From Gemmatimonadota bacterium (GTDB lineage Bacteria > Gemmatimonadota > Gemmatimonadetes > Gemmatimonadales > Gemmatimonadaceae): a stretch of 64,000 bases of DNA. Location of the stretch: assembly GCA_023249305.1 (NCBI GenBank), contig JAHFCU010000007.1, forward strand, positions 1 to 64,000, given 5' to 3'. Both the position numbers and the translations under genes were made by a program. The notes beneath the pieces were generated by a model. That model made no database searches. It saw only the letters and a list, made by a program, of their open reading frames with translations, and was not told where the DNA came from. Shown piece after piece: positions 29,607 through 38,199 of this stretch (the stretch's first letter is position 1; every line of letters starts with the position of its first letter).

Positions 29607-30461
29607 TCAGGACCGAGGCGTGAGGACCAGCCACGACTGCCGGTGCCCGCGATGCTCCTGCATGAGCGCGTGGAACGTACGCGGCATGCGCGAGCGCCAC
29701 GGCTCCCCCACTCCCGGCGGCACGTGGGCCGGCACGCGCTCCTCGCTCGCAATGCGCTGCACCGAGTGCGTCGTGAGAAAGCGCATCGCGATCACAGGTT
29801 CGGTCGGCGACGCGGCAAGGCCGTGGCATTCCACCAGAATGGTGGCGTGCGAGAGCGCTGGCACCTTCACGGGATCCAGCAGGATCACCTCGCCGCCTTC
29901 GATGTCGCACACCACCAGCACGCCCTCACCGGAACCGAGGGCCTCCGTCAGTTCCGGTGTGTCGCAGAAGCCGCCAACCTGCACGCGGTCGGCGACGTCA
30001 TTCGCCACGATCGCCATGCTGAGCAGGCGGCGCGCGCCGGCGTCCCCCTCAAAGGCGCGCACGTGCAGGCGGGGCATCAGCCGCGCAAAGCCGATCGTGT
30101 AGTAGCCGAAGCGCGCACCCACGTTCACGATCGTGCGCGACGGCCGCTGCGCGAGCTCATGCACCGCCTCGGCCAGCTCGTATTCGTAGCAGCCCAGGAG
30201 TTCCGGTGCGGCGGGAAAGCCTGCGAGTTGCATGCCCGCGAACGGTCCGCTCATCACGCGATCGTGCGACTGGGCGCGCAGCCTCCCGAGGAGAAAACGG
30301 CGCTTCGGTCGCAGCACCCACCGCACGACGCCCCGCAGCGGCGCGGGCAGGTTGATGAAGGCCCGCAGCAGCGGACCGCTGAGTTCCGCGGAGCGGCGGC
30401 CGGTGGCCGTCTCCCAAAGCAGCCGCAGGATGCCGGGATACTCGTCTTCCGGCGCTGTCAC
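29607..30461 (-). CDS. FkbM-like SAM-dependent methyltransferase
   Basis: A 284-residue protein starting at GTG 30461, overlapping the stop of the 59-residue ORF by 4 bases; the track start at 30908 is inside the PP2C gene and is a readthrough. The Rossmann motif is IVNVGARFGYYTIGFAR near residue 115, with CDIEGGEVILLDP as the FkbM-type motif following. The glycine loop is variant (VGARFG instead of the usual G-x-G-x-x-G), so methyltransferase activity is likely but not certain. Substrate unknown. Confidence 0.72.
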   Translation of the reverse strand: MTAPEDEYPGILRLLWETATGRRSAELSGPLLRAFINLPAPLRGVVRWVLRPKRRFLLGRLRAQSHDRVMSGPFAGMQLAGFPAAPELLGCYEYELAEAVHELAQRPSRTIVNVGARFGYYTIGFARLMPRLHVRAFEGDAGARRLLSMAIVANDVADRVQVGGFCDTPELTEALGSGEGVLVVCDIEGGEVILLDPVKVPALSHATILVECHGLAASPTEPVIAMRFLTTHSVQRIASEERVPAHVPPGVGEPWRSRMPRTFHALMQEHRGHRQSWLVLTPRS

Positions 30462-30637
30462 TGAGTCTTCGATCGCCCGTGCGCTTCGGCGAGCTTGCGG
30501 GCGATGCCCCGGTAAAACGCTGCGTCGCTCGCCTTGCCCTGCGCCTCGAGCGACAGGGCGCACGTCTCGAGCGCGTAGAGGATGTTCCCCAGGTACAACT
30601 GGGAAACGGAGGCGACGGTTTCGGGTTCGTCGCTCAT
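30458..30637 (-). CDS. Small 59-residue ORF, unknown
   Basis: Below the track cut-off. ATG 30637 to TGA 30458 gives a 59-residue protein beginning MSDEPETVASVSQLYLGNIL and ending with a basic stretch GRSKTQ. It seems helical, with no cysteine pair or membrane segment. The 4-base overlap with the FkbM gene and 12-base distance from the PP2C stop support it as a real gene. The function is not recognised. Confidence 0.7.
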   Translation of the reverse strand: MSDEPETVASVSQLYLGNILYALETCALSLEAQGKASDAAFYRGIARKLAEAHGRSKTQ

Positions 30638-30649
30638 CGCGGCCGTGCC

Positions 30650-31405
30650 TCAGACGGGCGTCGTCGTTTCGAAGGCGACGACTTGGACGACGATCGCCGT
30701 GATGTTGTCGAGCCCACCGCGGCCATTCGCCTCGGCGATCAACGAATCCACGATGCGCCCCGGACCGGAACGCGCGAGTAGGATCTGCTGCAACCGCCGG
30801 TCGTCCACCATTCCCGTGAGGCCGTCCGACGCGACGAGGAAGACATCTCCCGGCTTCACCTCGCCGGAGTAGAGGTCGGGCTCGACACTCTCGCTTGCCC
30901 CCACGCACCGCGTGATGACGTTGCTGTACGGGTGATAGCGCGCCTGCTCCGGGGTGAGCAGCCCGGCATCTACCTGTTCCTGCACGTACGAGTGGTCCTT
31001 CGTGATCTGTATCAACGCGCCGTCACGCAACATGTACACGCGCGAGTCGCCAATCTGTCCAATCAGGTAGTGACCGTCCGATAACAGGAGCACCGATGCC
31101 GTGGTGCCCATCCCCTGCTTGTCGTTCTCGGCGAGCATTCGGTCATAGATGGCGCGGTTTGCGTCGCGCAGCGATTGCGCCGTGCGATTGGACGAGTCGG
31201 CTTGCGTCACGCTCTCGAGTTGGAGCAGGGCGCGCGCGACGATCTGCACGGCCATCTCGCTGGCGACTTCACCGGCGGCGTGCCCGCCCATCCCATCAGC
31301 CACCATGAACACGCCGCGGCGCGCGTCGGCCTCCGCGAAGAATGAGTCCTCGTTGCCCGACCGGACCATCCCCACATCGGAGCGAGCGGCCACCGCGAGA
31401 TGCAC
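30650..31405 (-). CDS. PP2C-family Ser/Thr protein phosphatase
   Basis: A 251-residue PPM-type phosphatase, metal dependent, cytoplasmic. All main motifs are visible: SGNEDSF, FMVADGMGGHAAGEVAS, GDSRVYMLRDGALIQITKDHSYV, and VASDGLTGMVDD with GGLDNITAIVVQ. Bacterial relatives (Stp/PrpC) oppose Hanks-type kinases. It is 3 bases downstream of the FHA gene, so the two act together. No kinase is in the window. Confidence 0.93.
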   Translation of the reverse strand: MHLAVAARSDVGMVRSGNEDSFFAEADARRGVFMVADGMGGHAAGEVASEMAVQIVARALLQLESVTQADSSNRTAQSLRDANRAIYDRMLAENDKQGMGTTASVLLLSDGHYLIGQIGDSRVYMLRDGALIQITKDHSYVQEQVDAGLLTPEQARYHPYSNVITRCVGASESVEPDLYSGEVKPGDVFLVASDGLTGMVDDRRLQQILLARSGPGRIVDSLIAEANGRGGLDNITAIVVQVVAFETTTPV

Positions 31406-31408
31406 GAG

Positions 31409-32923
31409 TTAGCGCCCCGTCGAGAGCAGGACCATCAGCATCGACGCGCCCGCAGCCGCAGCGACCATGAAGAACGCGATCGTCGCCCCGCATCCCTTCA
31501 TCTTGGTCTCGGCGGGCGGTGCCGCGGCGGCCGCCGGCTTCGCCATGGTGGATTTGCGTGCCTGATCCACGGTCATGGCGGCGATGGCGCGTGTACCGCC
31601 GGTCTCATCGCCAGCGGCGACAAGCGGGCGGAACGTCATCTTGATACCACCAAAGCGGAGGTCCGGCGCGCCTTCCACGCGCTGCTCGCCCTGCACGCGG
31701 CGGCCGCCCACGTACGTGCCGTTCGTGGACTCCTGATCCACGATGAACCAGCCGTTGTCACGCTTCTGGATCTTGGCGTGCGAATCCGAGACGCTCTCGT
31801 CGGTGACGACGACGTCGTTGTGCGCCCCGCGCCCGACGTTCGTGAGCGCAGAGTGGATCTCGAACTTCGTCCCCTTCAGCGGGCCCTCGGCGATGATCTC
31901 GAGCGTCGCAAGCGGTGTGTGTCCCGCCGGCGCGGGCTTCGGCGGCGGCACGGCGACGGGTGCCGGTGCTGGAGGTGGTGCGACTAGCTCGGCGGCGGAC
32001 GCGATCGCCGAGGCGAGGTCGAGACGCACTTCCGGCGCCTTCGGCGGTGCACTCGGAGCCGGCGTCGCACTCGGGGCCGGCGGCACCGCAGGCGTCGGCG
32101 CGGGTGCCGCTGGAGCGCTCGGCGCGACTGGTGCGGCTGGTGCCGACGCCACGGGGACCACAGGCGAAACCGGCGTAGCCGGCGCAGCCGGCGTAGCCGG
32201 CACCGACGAAACTGCGGCAGCCGGCGCTGGTGCCGCGCTCAGTGGCGGTGGCGGGGTCGGCGCCGCCTTTGCCTGGTCGGCGTAGAACCGGAACTCTTCC
32301 GGCCCAATCTTCAACACGTCGCCGCGGCCGAGCACCTGCTTCTGCTCGACGCGCGCGCCGTTGACGAACATGCCGTTGGTGCTCAGGTCCGTCAGTTCGT
32401 ATCCGCCAGGCATCGGAACAATCTCGGCGTGCTTGCGCGACACCTCGGTTGACGGAATGACGATGTCATTCCCGACCTCGCGTCCGATCGTGATTCCGTC
32501 GTCCAGCACGACGTACTCACGGCCATCGGTCAGCGACACCAATCGCCCGCCGCGGGCGAGCGTGGGCTTCGCAGGAACGCCCGCCTTGGCCCGCGCCATC
32601 TCGGCGATCTGCGCGCCCGACACAAACTGCGTGCTCCCACCCTGCTTCACGTCGCCGAATCGAAGCTCCTCGCCCGCCATTTCCAGCTTGTCCCCGTGCA
32701 GAATCGGGCTCGGTTCGACGCCCAACCGCACGCCGTTCACCGAGATGACGGCATCCGAGGAATCACGCCGGATCACCGCGCTGCCGTCGGCGGCCAGGGT
32801 CAGGACGGCCCGCGCCGAGGCGTCGTCGCCTGGAAGCCGGAGGGCGGCTCCGTCATAGCAGCCGACCGTCAGCCCCTCGGCGGGGACGGGATACTGTCTT
32901 CCGTGGAACTGGAGATACGCCAT
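31409..32923 (-). CDS. Multi-FHA membrane-anchored protein
   Basis: A 504-residue protein. A first, degenerate FHA-like region (residues ~1-75), a complete FHA domain at ~145-220 (ITIGREVGNDIVIPSTEVSRKHAEI), a Pro/Ala linker from ~235 to 345, a second full FHA at ~355-440 (VGRGAHNDVVVTDESVSDSHAKI), and a C-terminal hydrophobic helix (IAFFMVAAAAGASMLMVLL). FHA domains bind phosphothreonine, so it probably scaffolds a Ser/Thr phosphorylation pathway reset by the adjacent PP2C phosphatase. It is likely a tail-anchored inner membrane protein. Confidence 0.88.
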   Translation of the reverse strand: MAYLQFHGRQYPVPAEGLTVGCYDGAALRLPGDDASARAVLTLAADGSAVIRRDSSDAVISVNGVRLGVEPSPILHGDKLEMAGEELRFGDVKQGGSTQFVSGAQIAEMARAKAGVPAKPTLARGGRLVSLTDGREYVVLDDGITIGREVGNDIVIPSTEVSRKHAEIVPMPGGYELTDLSTNGMFVNGARVEQKQVLGRGDVLKIGPEEFRFYADQAKAAPTPPPPLSAAPAPAAAVSSVPATPAAPATPVSPVVPVASAPAAPVAPSAPAAPAPTPAVPPAPSATPAPSAPPKAPEVRLDLASAIASAAELVAPPPAPAPVAVPPPKPAPAGHTPLATLEIIAEGPLKGTKFEIHSALTNVGRGAHNDVVVTDESVSDSHAKIQKRDNGWFIVDQESTNGTYVGGRRVQGEQRVEGAPDLRFGGIKMTFRPLVAAGDETGGTRAIAAMTVDQARKSTMAKPAAAAAPPAETKMKGCGATIAFFMVAAAAGASMLMVLLSTGR

Positions 32924-33011
32924 GGCCCCGTGAAGCTACCCGCCGCCGTGAGGGGTGGCAACCCTGTTTCGCCCCGCGATCACCGCTTCATCGGCTCCTC
33001 CTCTCGTGGCG

Positions 33012-33073
33012 CAATCCCAATGGGCAATGGCCATCGCCAATCCCAATCCGGAAGCCCGATCCTAGATTGCATT
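33012..33073. repeat. AATCC-type repeat tract immediately before uvrA
   Basis: A run of degenerate ~7-bp units rich in CAATCCC and AATGGCC. It ends one base before the GTG start of uvrA, so it forms the whole proximal leader of that gene. Confidence 0.6.
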
Positions 33074-33074
33074 C

Positions 33075-35930
33075 GTGCCTGATTTCATCCGCGTCCGGAA
33101 CGCCCGACAACACAACCTGAAGGGCATCAGCGTGGACCTGCCGCGCCGGGCGATCATCGTCGTCACGGGCCCGTCGGGATCGGGCAAGTCCTCCTTCGCG
33201 TTCGATACCATCTACGCGGAAGGGCAGCGCCGCTACGTCGAGTCGCTCTCCGCGTACGCGCGCCAGTTCCTCGAGCGCATGCAGAAGCCGCTCGTGGATT
33301 CCATCGACGGGCTTTCGCCCGCGGTCGCGATCGAGCAGAAGAACCCCGTGCGCACTTCGCGCTCCACGGTCGGCACGGCGACGGAGATCTACGACTACCT
33401 GCGCCTGCTCTGGGCGCGCATCGGCCGCACGCTGTGCCCTATCTGCCAGCGTGAACTGCGCCCCGACACGCCTCAAGGCGCGGCCGACCAGGTGCGCGCG
33501 CTCGCGGCCGGCACGCGGCTCCTCGTGACTTTTCCCTTGCGCCTCTCCGACCTCGTGTCGCACGCCGTCGCGGTGGAGAACCTGCGTGCCGAGGGCTTCG
33601 TGCGCGTCGTGGCCGATGGCATCACATACCACGTCGACGATCTCGGCGGCAATAAACCAAACCTCACGAAGTGTTCCGAAGTGCTTGTCGTCGCTGACCG
33701 GCTCACGCTGGACCCGGCCGAGCGCACGCGTCTCACGGATGCCATCGAGACGGCGTTCCGCGAGGGCGACGGCGACTGCGTGGTGCTCGCGGAGGATCCA
33801 CCGTCCACCGTCGAGCGTCCATCGTCATCCGCTGTTCATCTACCGTCTGCCGTCAGCCGTCTGCCGTCTGCCGTCCGCTTGCGTTTCACCACGCGCTTCG
33901 AATGCCCCGAGCACCACACGCGCGCGCCGCACCCTACGCCGCAGCTCTTTTCGTTCAACAACCCGCGCGGCGCGTGCCCCACCTGCAACGGATTCGGCGC
34001 CACCCTCGAGTACGACCTCGCGCTCATCGTTCCGCACCCCGAGCGCGCTCTGCGCGAGGGGGCCATTGATCCGTGGACCAAACCGCGCTACGACAACAAG
34101 CGCCGCGCCTTGGCCGAAGCCTGCAAGCGCGAGGGAATCCCGATGGACCGCGCGTGGCGCGACCTCGCTGACGGTCAGCGCGAGTTCCTGCTGCGCGGCA
34201 AGGCCAAGGGGTTTCAGGGGATCATCAGGCACCTTGTCGCACTCGAAGAGAAGAAGTACAAGCAGTACATCCGCGTCTTCCTGCGGCAATACCAGTCGGC
34301 GATGACCTGCAAGTCGTGTCACGGGACACGACTGCAGCCGGACGCGTTGAATGTGCGCGTCGGCGGACGGCACATCGCCGAGGTGACGGCGATGCCGGTG
34401 GATTTGCTCAACGCGTGGCTCGACGCGCTGAAGCTCACGCCGAGTGAGCAGGCGATCGCCGCGCACATTTGGCGCGAGGCGAGCGGCCGGGTGCGTTTCC
34501 TCTGCGACGTCGGGCTCACGTACCTGACGCTCGATCGCGCTACGCGCACGCTGTCGGGCGGCGAGGCCCAGCGCATCGCGCTGGCCAACTCGCTCGGCTC
34601 TCGCCTCGTGGACGCACTCTACGTGCTCGACGAGCCGAGCATCGGCCTGCACCCGCGCGATATGGACCGTTTGCTGCGCCTGCTCCAGCGTTTGCGCGAC
34701 GGCGGCAACACCGTGCTTGTCGTCGAGCATGACCTCGACGCGGTGCGCGCCGCGGATTGGATGCTCGAACTCGGCCCCGAGAGCGGCGAACGCGGCGGGC
34801 GCGTGGTGTACAACGGCCCCGCCAAGGATGCCGGCGCCGGATCGCTGACTGGCCAGTACCTCACCGGCGTGCGTGCAATTCCGCTACCCGAGAAGCGTCG
34901 TAAGCCCTCGCGCTGGATGACGCTTGAGGGCGCGCGCGCCCATAATCTCCGCGACGTCACGCTCAAGCTGCCGCTCGGGGTGCTCACCGCGGTCACCGGC
35001 GTTTCCGGCTCGGGCAAGAGCACACTGGTGCATGATGTGTTCTACCACGCGCTCGAGGCCGCGTTGACCGGCGAGCACAGCGCCTCGCTGCATCTCGGCG
35101 AGACGGTCGGCGAGTTTCGGACGCTCACGGGCACCGAGGCGGTCGAGGCCGTCGTGCTCATTGACCAAGAGCCCATCGGGCGCTCGCCGCGGTCGAATCC
35201 GGTGACGTACGTGAAGGCATACGACGAGATCCGGCGCATCTTCGCGTCGCTGCCCGAGGCCCGCGCCCGTCGTTACAAGACGGGGACCTTCTCATTCAAC
35301 GTGGCCGGGGGCCGCTGCGAGAAGTGCGAGGGCGCGGGCGCGATCGCCGTCGAAATGGTCTTCCTCGCCGACGTGTTCGTGCCGTGCGAGGAATGCGACG
35401 GGAAGCGCTTCAAGCCCGACGTGCTCGACGTGAAGTACTTCGGCCGTTCCATCGTCGATGTGCTCGAAATGACGGTCGACGAGGCCATCCGGTTCTTCCC
35501 GTATGAGGAGAAGCTCGGGCAGGCCCTGTGGCATGTGCAGCAGGTGGGGCTCGGGTACCTGCGACTCGGCCAGCCCGCGACCACCCTGTCGGGCGGTGAA
35601 GCGCAGCGTCTGAAGATCGCGCGCGAACTTGCATTCTCATCGCGCAAGGGCGGACGCCGGCTTTACTTGCTCGACGAGCCCACCACCGGATTGCACCTCG
35701 AGGACATTCGCAAGTTGGCGCACGTGCTCGACCAGCTCGTGGAGGCGGGCCACACCGTCGTGCTCATCGAGCACAACCTCGACGTCATCAAGTTGGCGGA
35801 CTGGGTCGTGGACCTCGGTCCTGAGGGCGGCGACGGCGGCGGGCGGTTGGTGGCGACCGGAACGCCAGAGCAAGTGGCCAAGGTGGAGGCGTCGCACACG
35901 GGCAAGTGGCTGCGGACCGTGCTGAAGTAA
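33075..35930 (+). CDS. uvrA: Excinuclease ABC subunit A (UvrA)
   Basis: UvrA is the damage-sensing ATPase of nucleotide excision repair. The 951-residue product has two ABC modules: Walker A GPSGSGKSSFAFD near residue 33, signature TLSGGEAQRIALANS, a second Walker A GVSGSGKSTLVHD, and TTLSGGEAQRLKIAREL with LDEPTTGLHLEDI. The second zinc module CEKC/CEEC is intact. The first is altered, CPEH in place of CxxC, so a His may be a ligand. Residues ~241-269 are a low-complexity insert encoded by a 12-unit heptamer array. The start is GTG 33075. Confidence 0.95.
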   Translation: MPDFIRVRNARQHNLKGISVDLPRRAIIVVTGPSGSGKSSFAFDTIYAEGQRRYVESLSAYARQFLERMQKPLVDSIDGLSPAVAIEQKNPVRTSRSTVGTATEIYDYLRLLWARIGRTLCPICQRELRPDTPQGAADQVRALAAGTRLLVTFPLRLSDLVSHAVAVENLRAEGFVRVVADGITYHVDDLGGNKPNLTKCSEVLVVADRLTLDPAERTRLTDAIETAFREGDGDCVVLAEDPPSTVERPSSSAVHLPSAVSRLPSAVRLRFTTRFECPEHHTRAPHPTPQLFSFNNPRGACPTCNGFGATLEYDLALIVPHPERALREGAIDPWTKPRYDNKRRALAEACKREGIPMDRAWRDLADGQREFLLRGKAKGFQGIIRHLVALEEKKYKQYIRVFLRQYQSAMTCKSCHGTRLQPDALNVRVGGRHIAEVTAMPVDLLNAWLDALKLTPSEQAIAAHIWREASGRVRFLCDVGLTYLTLDRATRTLSGGEAQRIALANSLGSRLVDALYVLDEPSIGLHPRDMDRLLRLLQRLRDGGNTVLVVEHDLDAVRAADWMLELGPESGERGGRVVYNGPAKDAGAGSLTGQYLTGVRAIPLPEKRRKPSRWMTLEGARAHNLRDVTLKLPLGVLTAVTGVSGSGKSTLVHDVFYHALEAALTGEHSASLHLGETVGEFRTLTGTEAVEAVVLIDQEPIGRSPRSNPVTYVKAYDEIRRIFASLPEARARRYKTGTFSFNVAGGRCEKCEGAGAIAVEMVFLADVFVPCEECDGKRFKPDVLDVKYFGRSIVDVLEMTVDEAIRFFPYEEKLGQALWHVQQVGLGYLRLGQPATTLSGGEAQRLKIARELAFSSRKGGRRLYLLDEPTTGLHLEDIRKLAHVLDQLVEAGHTVVLIEHNLDVIKLADWVVDLGPEGGDGGGRLVATGTPEQVAKVEASHTGKWLRTVLK
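33796..33879 (+). repeat. In-frame 12-unit heptamer array inside uvrA
   Basis: Twelve 7-bp units run without a break: ATCCACC, GTCCACC, GTCGAGC, GTCCATC, GTCATCC, GCTGTTC, ATCTACC, GTCTGCC, GTCAGCC, two more GTCTGCC, and GTCCGCT. The 84 bases equal 28 codons and keep the frame, encoding a Ser/Pro/Val-rich stretch just before the first zinc module of UvrA. Confidence 0.9.
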
Positions 35931-35933
35931 TCA

Positions 35934-35996
35934 TGAATCGTAATCCACATTCCAGATCCTGAATCGGAATCCTGAGTCCATATCATCAATCGTAGT
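35934..35996. repeat. AATCC-type repeat tract after uvrA
   Basis: Tandem degenerate units (GAATCGT, AATCCAC, ATTCCAG, ATCCTGA, ATCGGAA) begin 4 bases after the uvrA stop, so uvrA is bracketed by tracts of the same type. It lies between uvrA and tRNA-Asn. Confidence 0.65.
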
Positions 35997-36041
35997 GGGC
36001 CGCTTGAATTGCCTCTCATCTCGGGGTAATTTTGTCTTTCT

Positions 36042-36113
36042 TCCCGAGTAGCTCAGGGGTAGAGCAGGCGACTGTTAATCGCCGGGTCGGGGGTTCAAAT
36101 CCCTCCTCGGGAG
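36042..36113 (+). tRNA. tRNA-Asn (GTT)
   Basis: A 72-base cloverleaf: acceptor TCCCGAG pairs with CTCGGGA, D-arm GCTCAGGGGTAGAGC, anticodon arm GGCGACTGTTAATCGCC with anticodon GTT, and T-arm GGGGGTTCAAATCCCTC. The discriminator is G, and CCA is not encoded. Confidence 0.95.
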
Positions 36114-36124
36114 CTGAATACGTC

Positions 36125-36155
36125 AGCGGGGCGTCGGCACGACCGGCGTCCCGCT
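36125..36155 (+). terminator. Terminator of tRNA-Asn
   Basis: AGCGGGGCGTCGG pairs with CCGGCGTCCCGCT through 13 pairs including two G-U wobbles, with a 5-base loop, 11 bases after the tRNA. The wobbles fit only the plus-strand RNA. The remaining 240 bases to the fasciclin gene hold nothing else I recognise. Confidence 0.75.
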
Positions 36156-36394
36156 CGTCGTTGTTCCCCGGGGTATTCGGCCCAATAGAGGTATGTAATA
36201 GTCCTCTTTTATCTGACGGCCGCGTCCGTCAAGCGCCCGACTGCGGTGACCGCCGAAAACCGATATTGTGAGCGCGGTCCCGGCACTCGTCCAGATGGTG
36301 AGCGCCGCGTTCCCCACCTCGTGACGCCGTCGGCGACCGGGGCGGCCAGCCTGCGTCCAGTTGTTTCTCGCCACCCCCGCTCGAGGTGATCGCC

Positions 36395-36937
36395 ATGCGC
36401 ATGTCCCCCGCCCTGCTTGCCGCGTTGCTCGCCGTCGTCGTCTGCTCGGCCTGCGGCGGCGCCGCCGATCAAGGCGCCGTTGCAGCCGCCGCACCTCCCG
36501 TTGGCCAGGCTGCCGTGCAGGACAATGAGTCGGCCAAGGACATCGTGAAGATCGCGGTCAGTTCGAAGGACCACACCACGCTCGTCGCGGCGTTGCAGGC
36601 CGCCGACTTGGTGAACTCGCTCGCCAACGCCGGTCCGTTTACTGTGTTCGCCCCCACCAACGCGGCCTTCGACAAGCTGCCGAAGGGCACCGTTGAGGAT
36701 TTGCTCAAGCCCGCGAACAAGGAGAAGTTGCGCCTCGTGCTGCAGCACCACGTCACGACGTCCGCGCTCGACGTGGATCAGTTCAGCGATGACCAGGTGG
36801 TGTCCATGGCCGATGGAACGAACGCGACGATTCACAAGAAAGGCGCCGACACGTTCATCAACGAGGCCAAGATCGTGGGGTCCGTGCGCGGCTCCAATGG
36901 CATGGTGCACGTGATCGATGGCGTGCTGGTGCCCTAG
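36395..36937 (+). CDS. Fasciclin-domain exported protein
   Basis: A 180-residue protein with a hydrophobic leader ALLAALLAVVVCSAC and a possible lipobox, so probably a surface lipoprotein. From about residue 45 a single fasciclin (FAS1) domain follows, with the H1 motif GPFTVFAPTNAAFDKLPKGT and the terminal GMVHVIDGVLVP. FAS1 proteins mediate adhesion or matrix contacts. ATG 36395 is chosen for GAGG 8 bases upstream over the track's GTG 36386. The next element, an inverted repeat, starts three bases after the stop. Confidence 0.88.
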   Translation: MRMSPALLAALLAVVVCSACGGAADQGAVAAAAPPVGQAAVQDNESAKDIVKIAVSSKDHTTLVAALQAADLVNSLANAGPFTVFAPTNAAFDKLPKGTVEDLLKPANKEKLRLVLQHHVTTSALDVDQFSDDQVVSMADGTNATIHKKGADTFINEAKIVGSVRGSNGMVHVIDGVLVP

Positions 36938-36940
36938 GCA

Positions 36941-37083
36941 CAGAGAGAAACAGAGAACAACAGAGCACAACAGAAGAGAAGAGACGGCGGGGCCGCCCTC
37001 GGGCGCGTCCCGCCCTTCTCTTATACGTTATTGCTGTGTTCTGTTGTTCACTGTTGTACTCGGTTGTTCTCTGTGTCTCTCTG
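36941..37083. repeat. 143-bp inverted-repeat element with 33-bp arms
   Basis: Arms at 36941-36973 and 37051-37083 are inverted copies, matching at 30 of 33 positions. Their units are variations of CAGAGAACAAC. Between them is a GC-rich hairpin (AAGAGACGGCGGGG at 36979 with CCCGCCCTTCTCTT ending 37022), probably the fasciclin-gene terminator. The element fills the intergenic gap from 3 bases after the fasciclin stop to 8 bases before the GT4 ATG. Confidence 0.88.
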
Positions 37084-37090
37084 CCCCGCC

Positions 37091-38149
37091 ATGCGCATCC
37101 TTCACGTCCTCAACCACGCCGACCGGATCGGCAACGGCATCGTGAACGTCGCCGTTGACCTCGCGTGCGTGCAGGCGCGCGACGGCCATGATGTCTGGAT
37201 GGCGTCAACGGGCGGGGCGTACGAGGCGCTCCTCTCGCGGTACGGAGTTCGCCACGTGCGCATGGACCAGGCGCGTCGGCCCATGACGCTGCTGCGCGCC
37301 ATCATCAACTTGCGCGCCCTCTTGCGTCGCGAGCGCATCGAGATCGTGCATGCGCACATGGTCACGGGCTACGTGCTCGCCCGCCTCCTGCGACCCTTCG
37401 CGTCGTGGCGTCTCGTCGCCAGCGTCCACAACGAATGGCAGCGCAGCTCGAATCTGATGCGCGGTGCCGACCGTATCATCACGGTCAGCGAGGAAGCGAT
37501 CGGGCGGATGGTGGCGCGCGGTATGCCGCGCAGCCGACTGCGCGCCGTGCGCAATAGTGCTATTGGCAGTCCGCGGTTCGAGGGCGCCGCTGAAACCGCG
37601 GTGACGCTCCGCCAACCGTCCGTCGTCACGATCGCCGGCATGTACGAACGCAAGGGCATCGCCGATCTCATCGCGGCCTTCAATGTGCTTGGCCCGCGCT
37701 ACGTCGATGCGCACCTGTACATCGTCGGCGAGGGCCCCGATCGGCCGCGCTTCGCGGCGCTGGCGCGTGCGTCAGCGGCGCGCGATCGCATCCACTTCGA
37801 GGGATTCCAGCCCTCGCCGTACCCGTACCTGCGTGCAGCCACGCTCTTCGTGCTTGCCTCGCACGCCGAGCCCTTCGGCCTCGTGCTCGCCGAGGCCCGC
37901 GACTGCGGATGCGCCATCATCGCCACGAACGTGGACGGTGCGCCCGAACCACTCGACGGTGGGCGCGCCGGTCTCCTGGTGCCGCCGCACGACCCCGAGG
38001 CGCTCGCCTCTGCGATGACACGCCTGCTCGACGATCCCGCGGAGCGTGATCGCTGGCGCGCCGCGGCGCGTGAAAACCTCGAGTGGCTGCGCATCGACCG
38101 GCAGCACGAGGAGACGTTGGCGGTTTATCGGGACGCGCGCACGAGCTAG
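37091..38149 (+). CDS. GT4-type glycosyltransferase
   Basis: A 352-residue GT-B glycosyltransferase. The N-terminal domain begins MRILHVLNHADRIGNG and has the typical VHAHMVTGYVLARLL; the C-terminal GT4 domain carries VVTIAGMYERKGIADLIAAF, GEGPDRPRF and the acidic motif SHAEPFGLVLAEARDCGC for nucleotide-sugar binding. No membrane segment is seen. It stands alone, with the inverted repeat before it and a convergent gene after. It probably adds sugars to surface polysaccharide; donor and acceptor are unknown. Confidence 0.88.
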   Translation: MRILHVLNHADRIGNGIVNVAVDLACVQARDGHDVWMASTGGAYEALLSRYGVRHVRMDQARRPMTLLRAIINLRALLRRERIEIVHAHMVTGYVLARLLRPFASWRLVASVHNEWQRSSNLMRGADRIITVSEEAIGRMVARGMPRSRLRAVRNSAIGSPRFEGAAETAVTLRQPSVVTIAGMYERKGIADLIAAFNVLGPRYVDAHLYIVGEGPDRPRFAALARASAARDRIHFEGFQPSPYPYLRAATLFVLASHAEPFGLVLAEARDCGCAIIATNVDGAPEPLDGGRAGLLVPPHDPEALASAMTRLLDDPAERDRWRAAARENLEWLRIDRQHEETLAVYRDARTS

Positions 38150-38199
38150 GCCGCGCAAGTCACGTACGCCCGGGCGCGTGACGCGGAAGTCGAGCCGTC

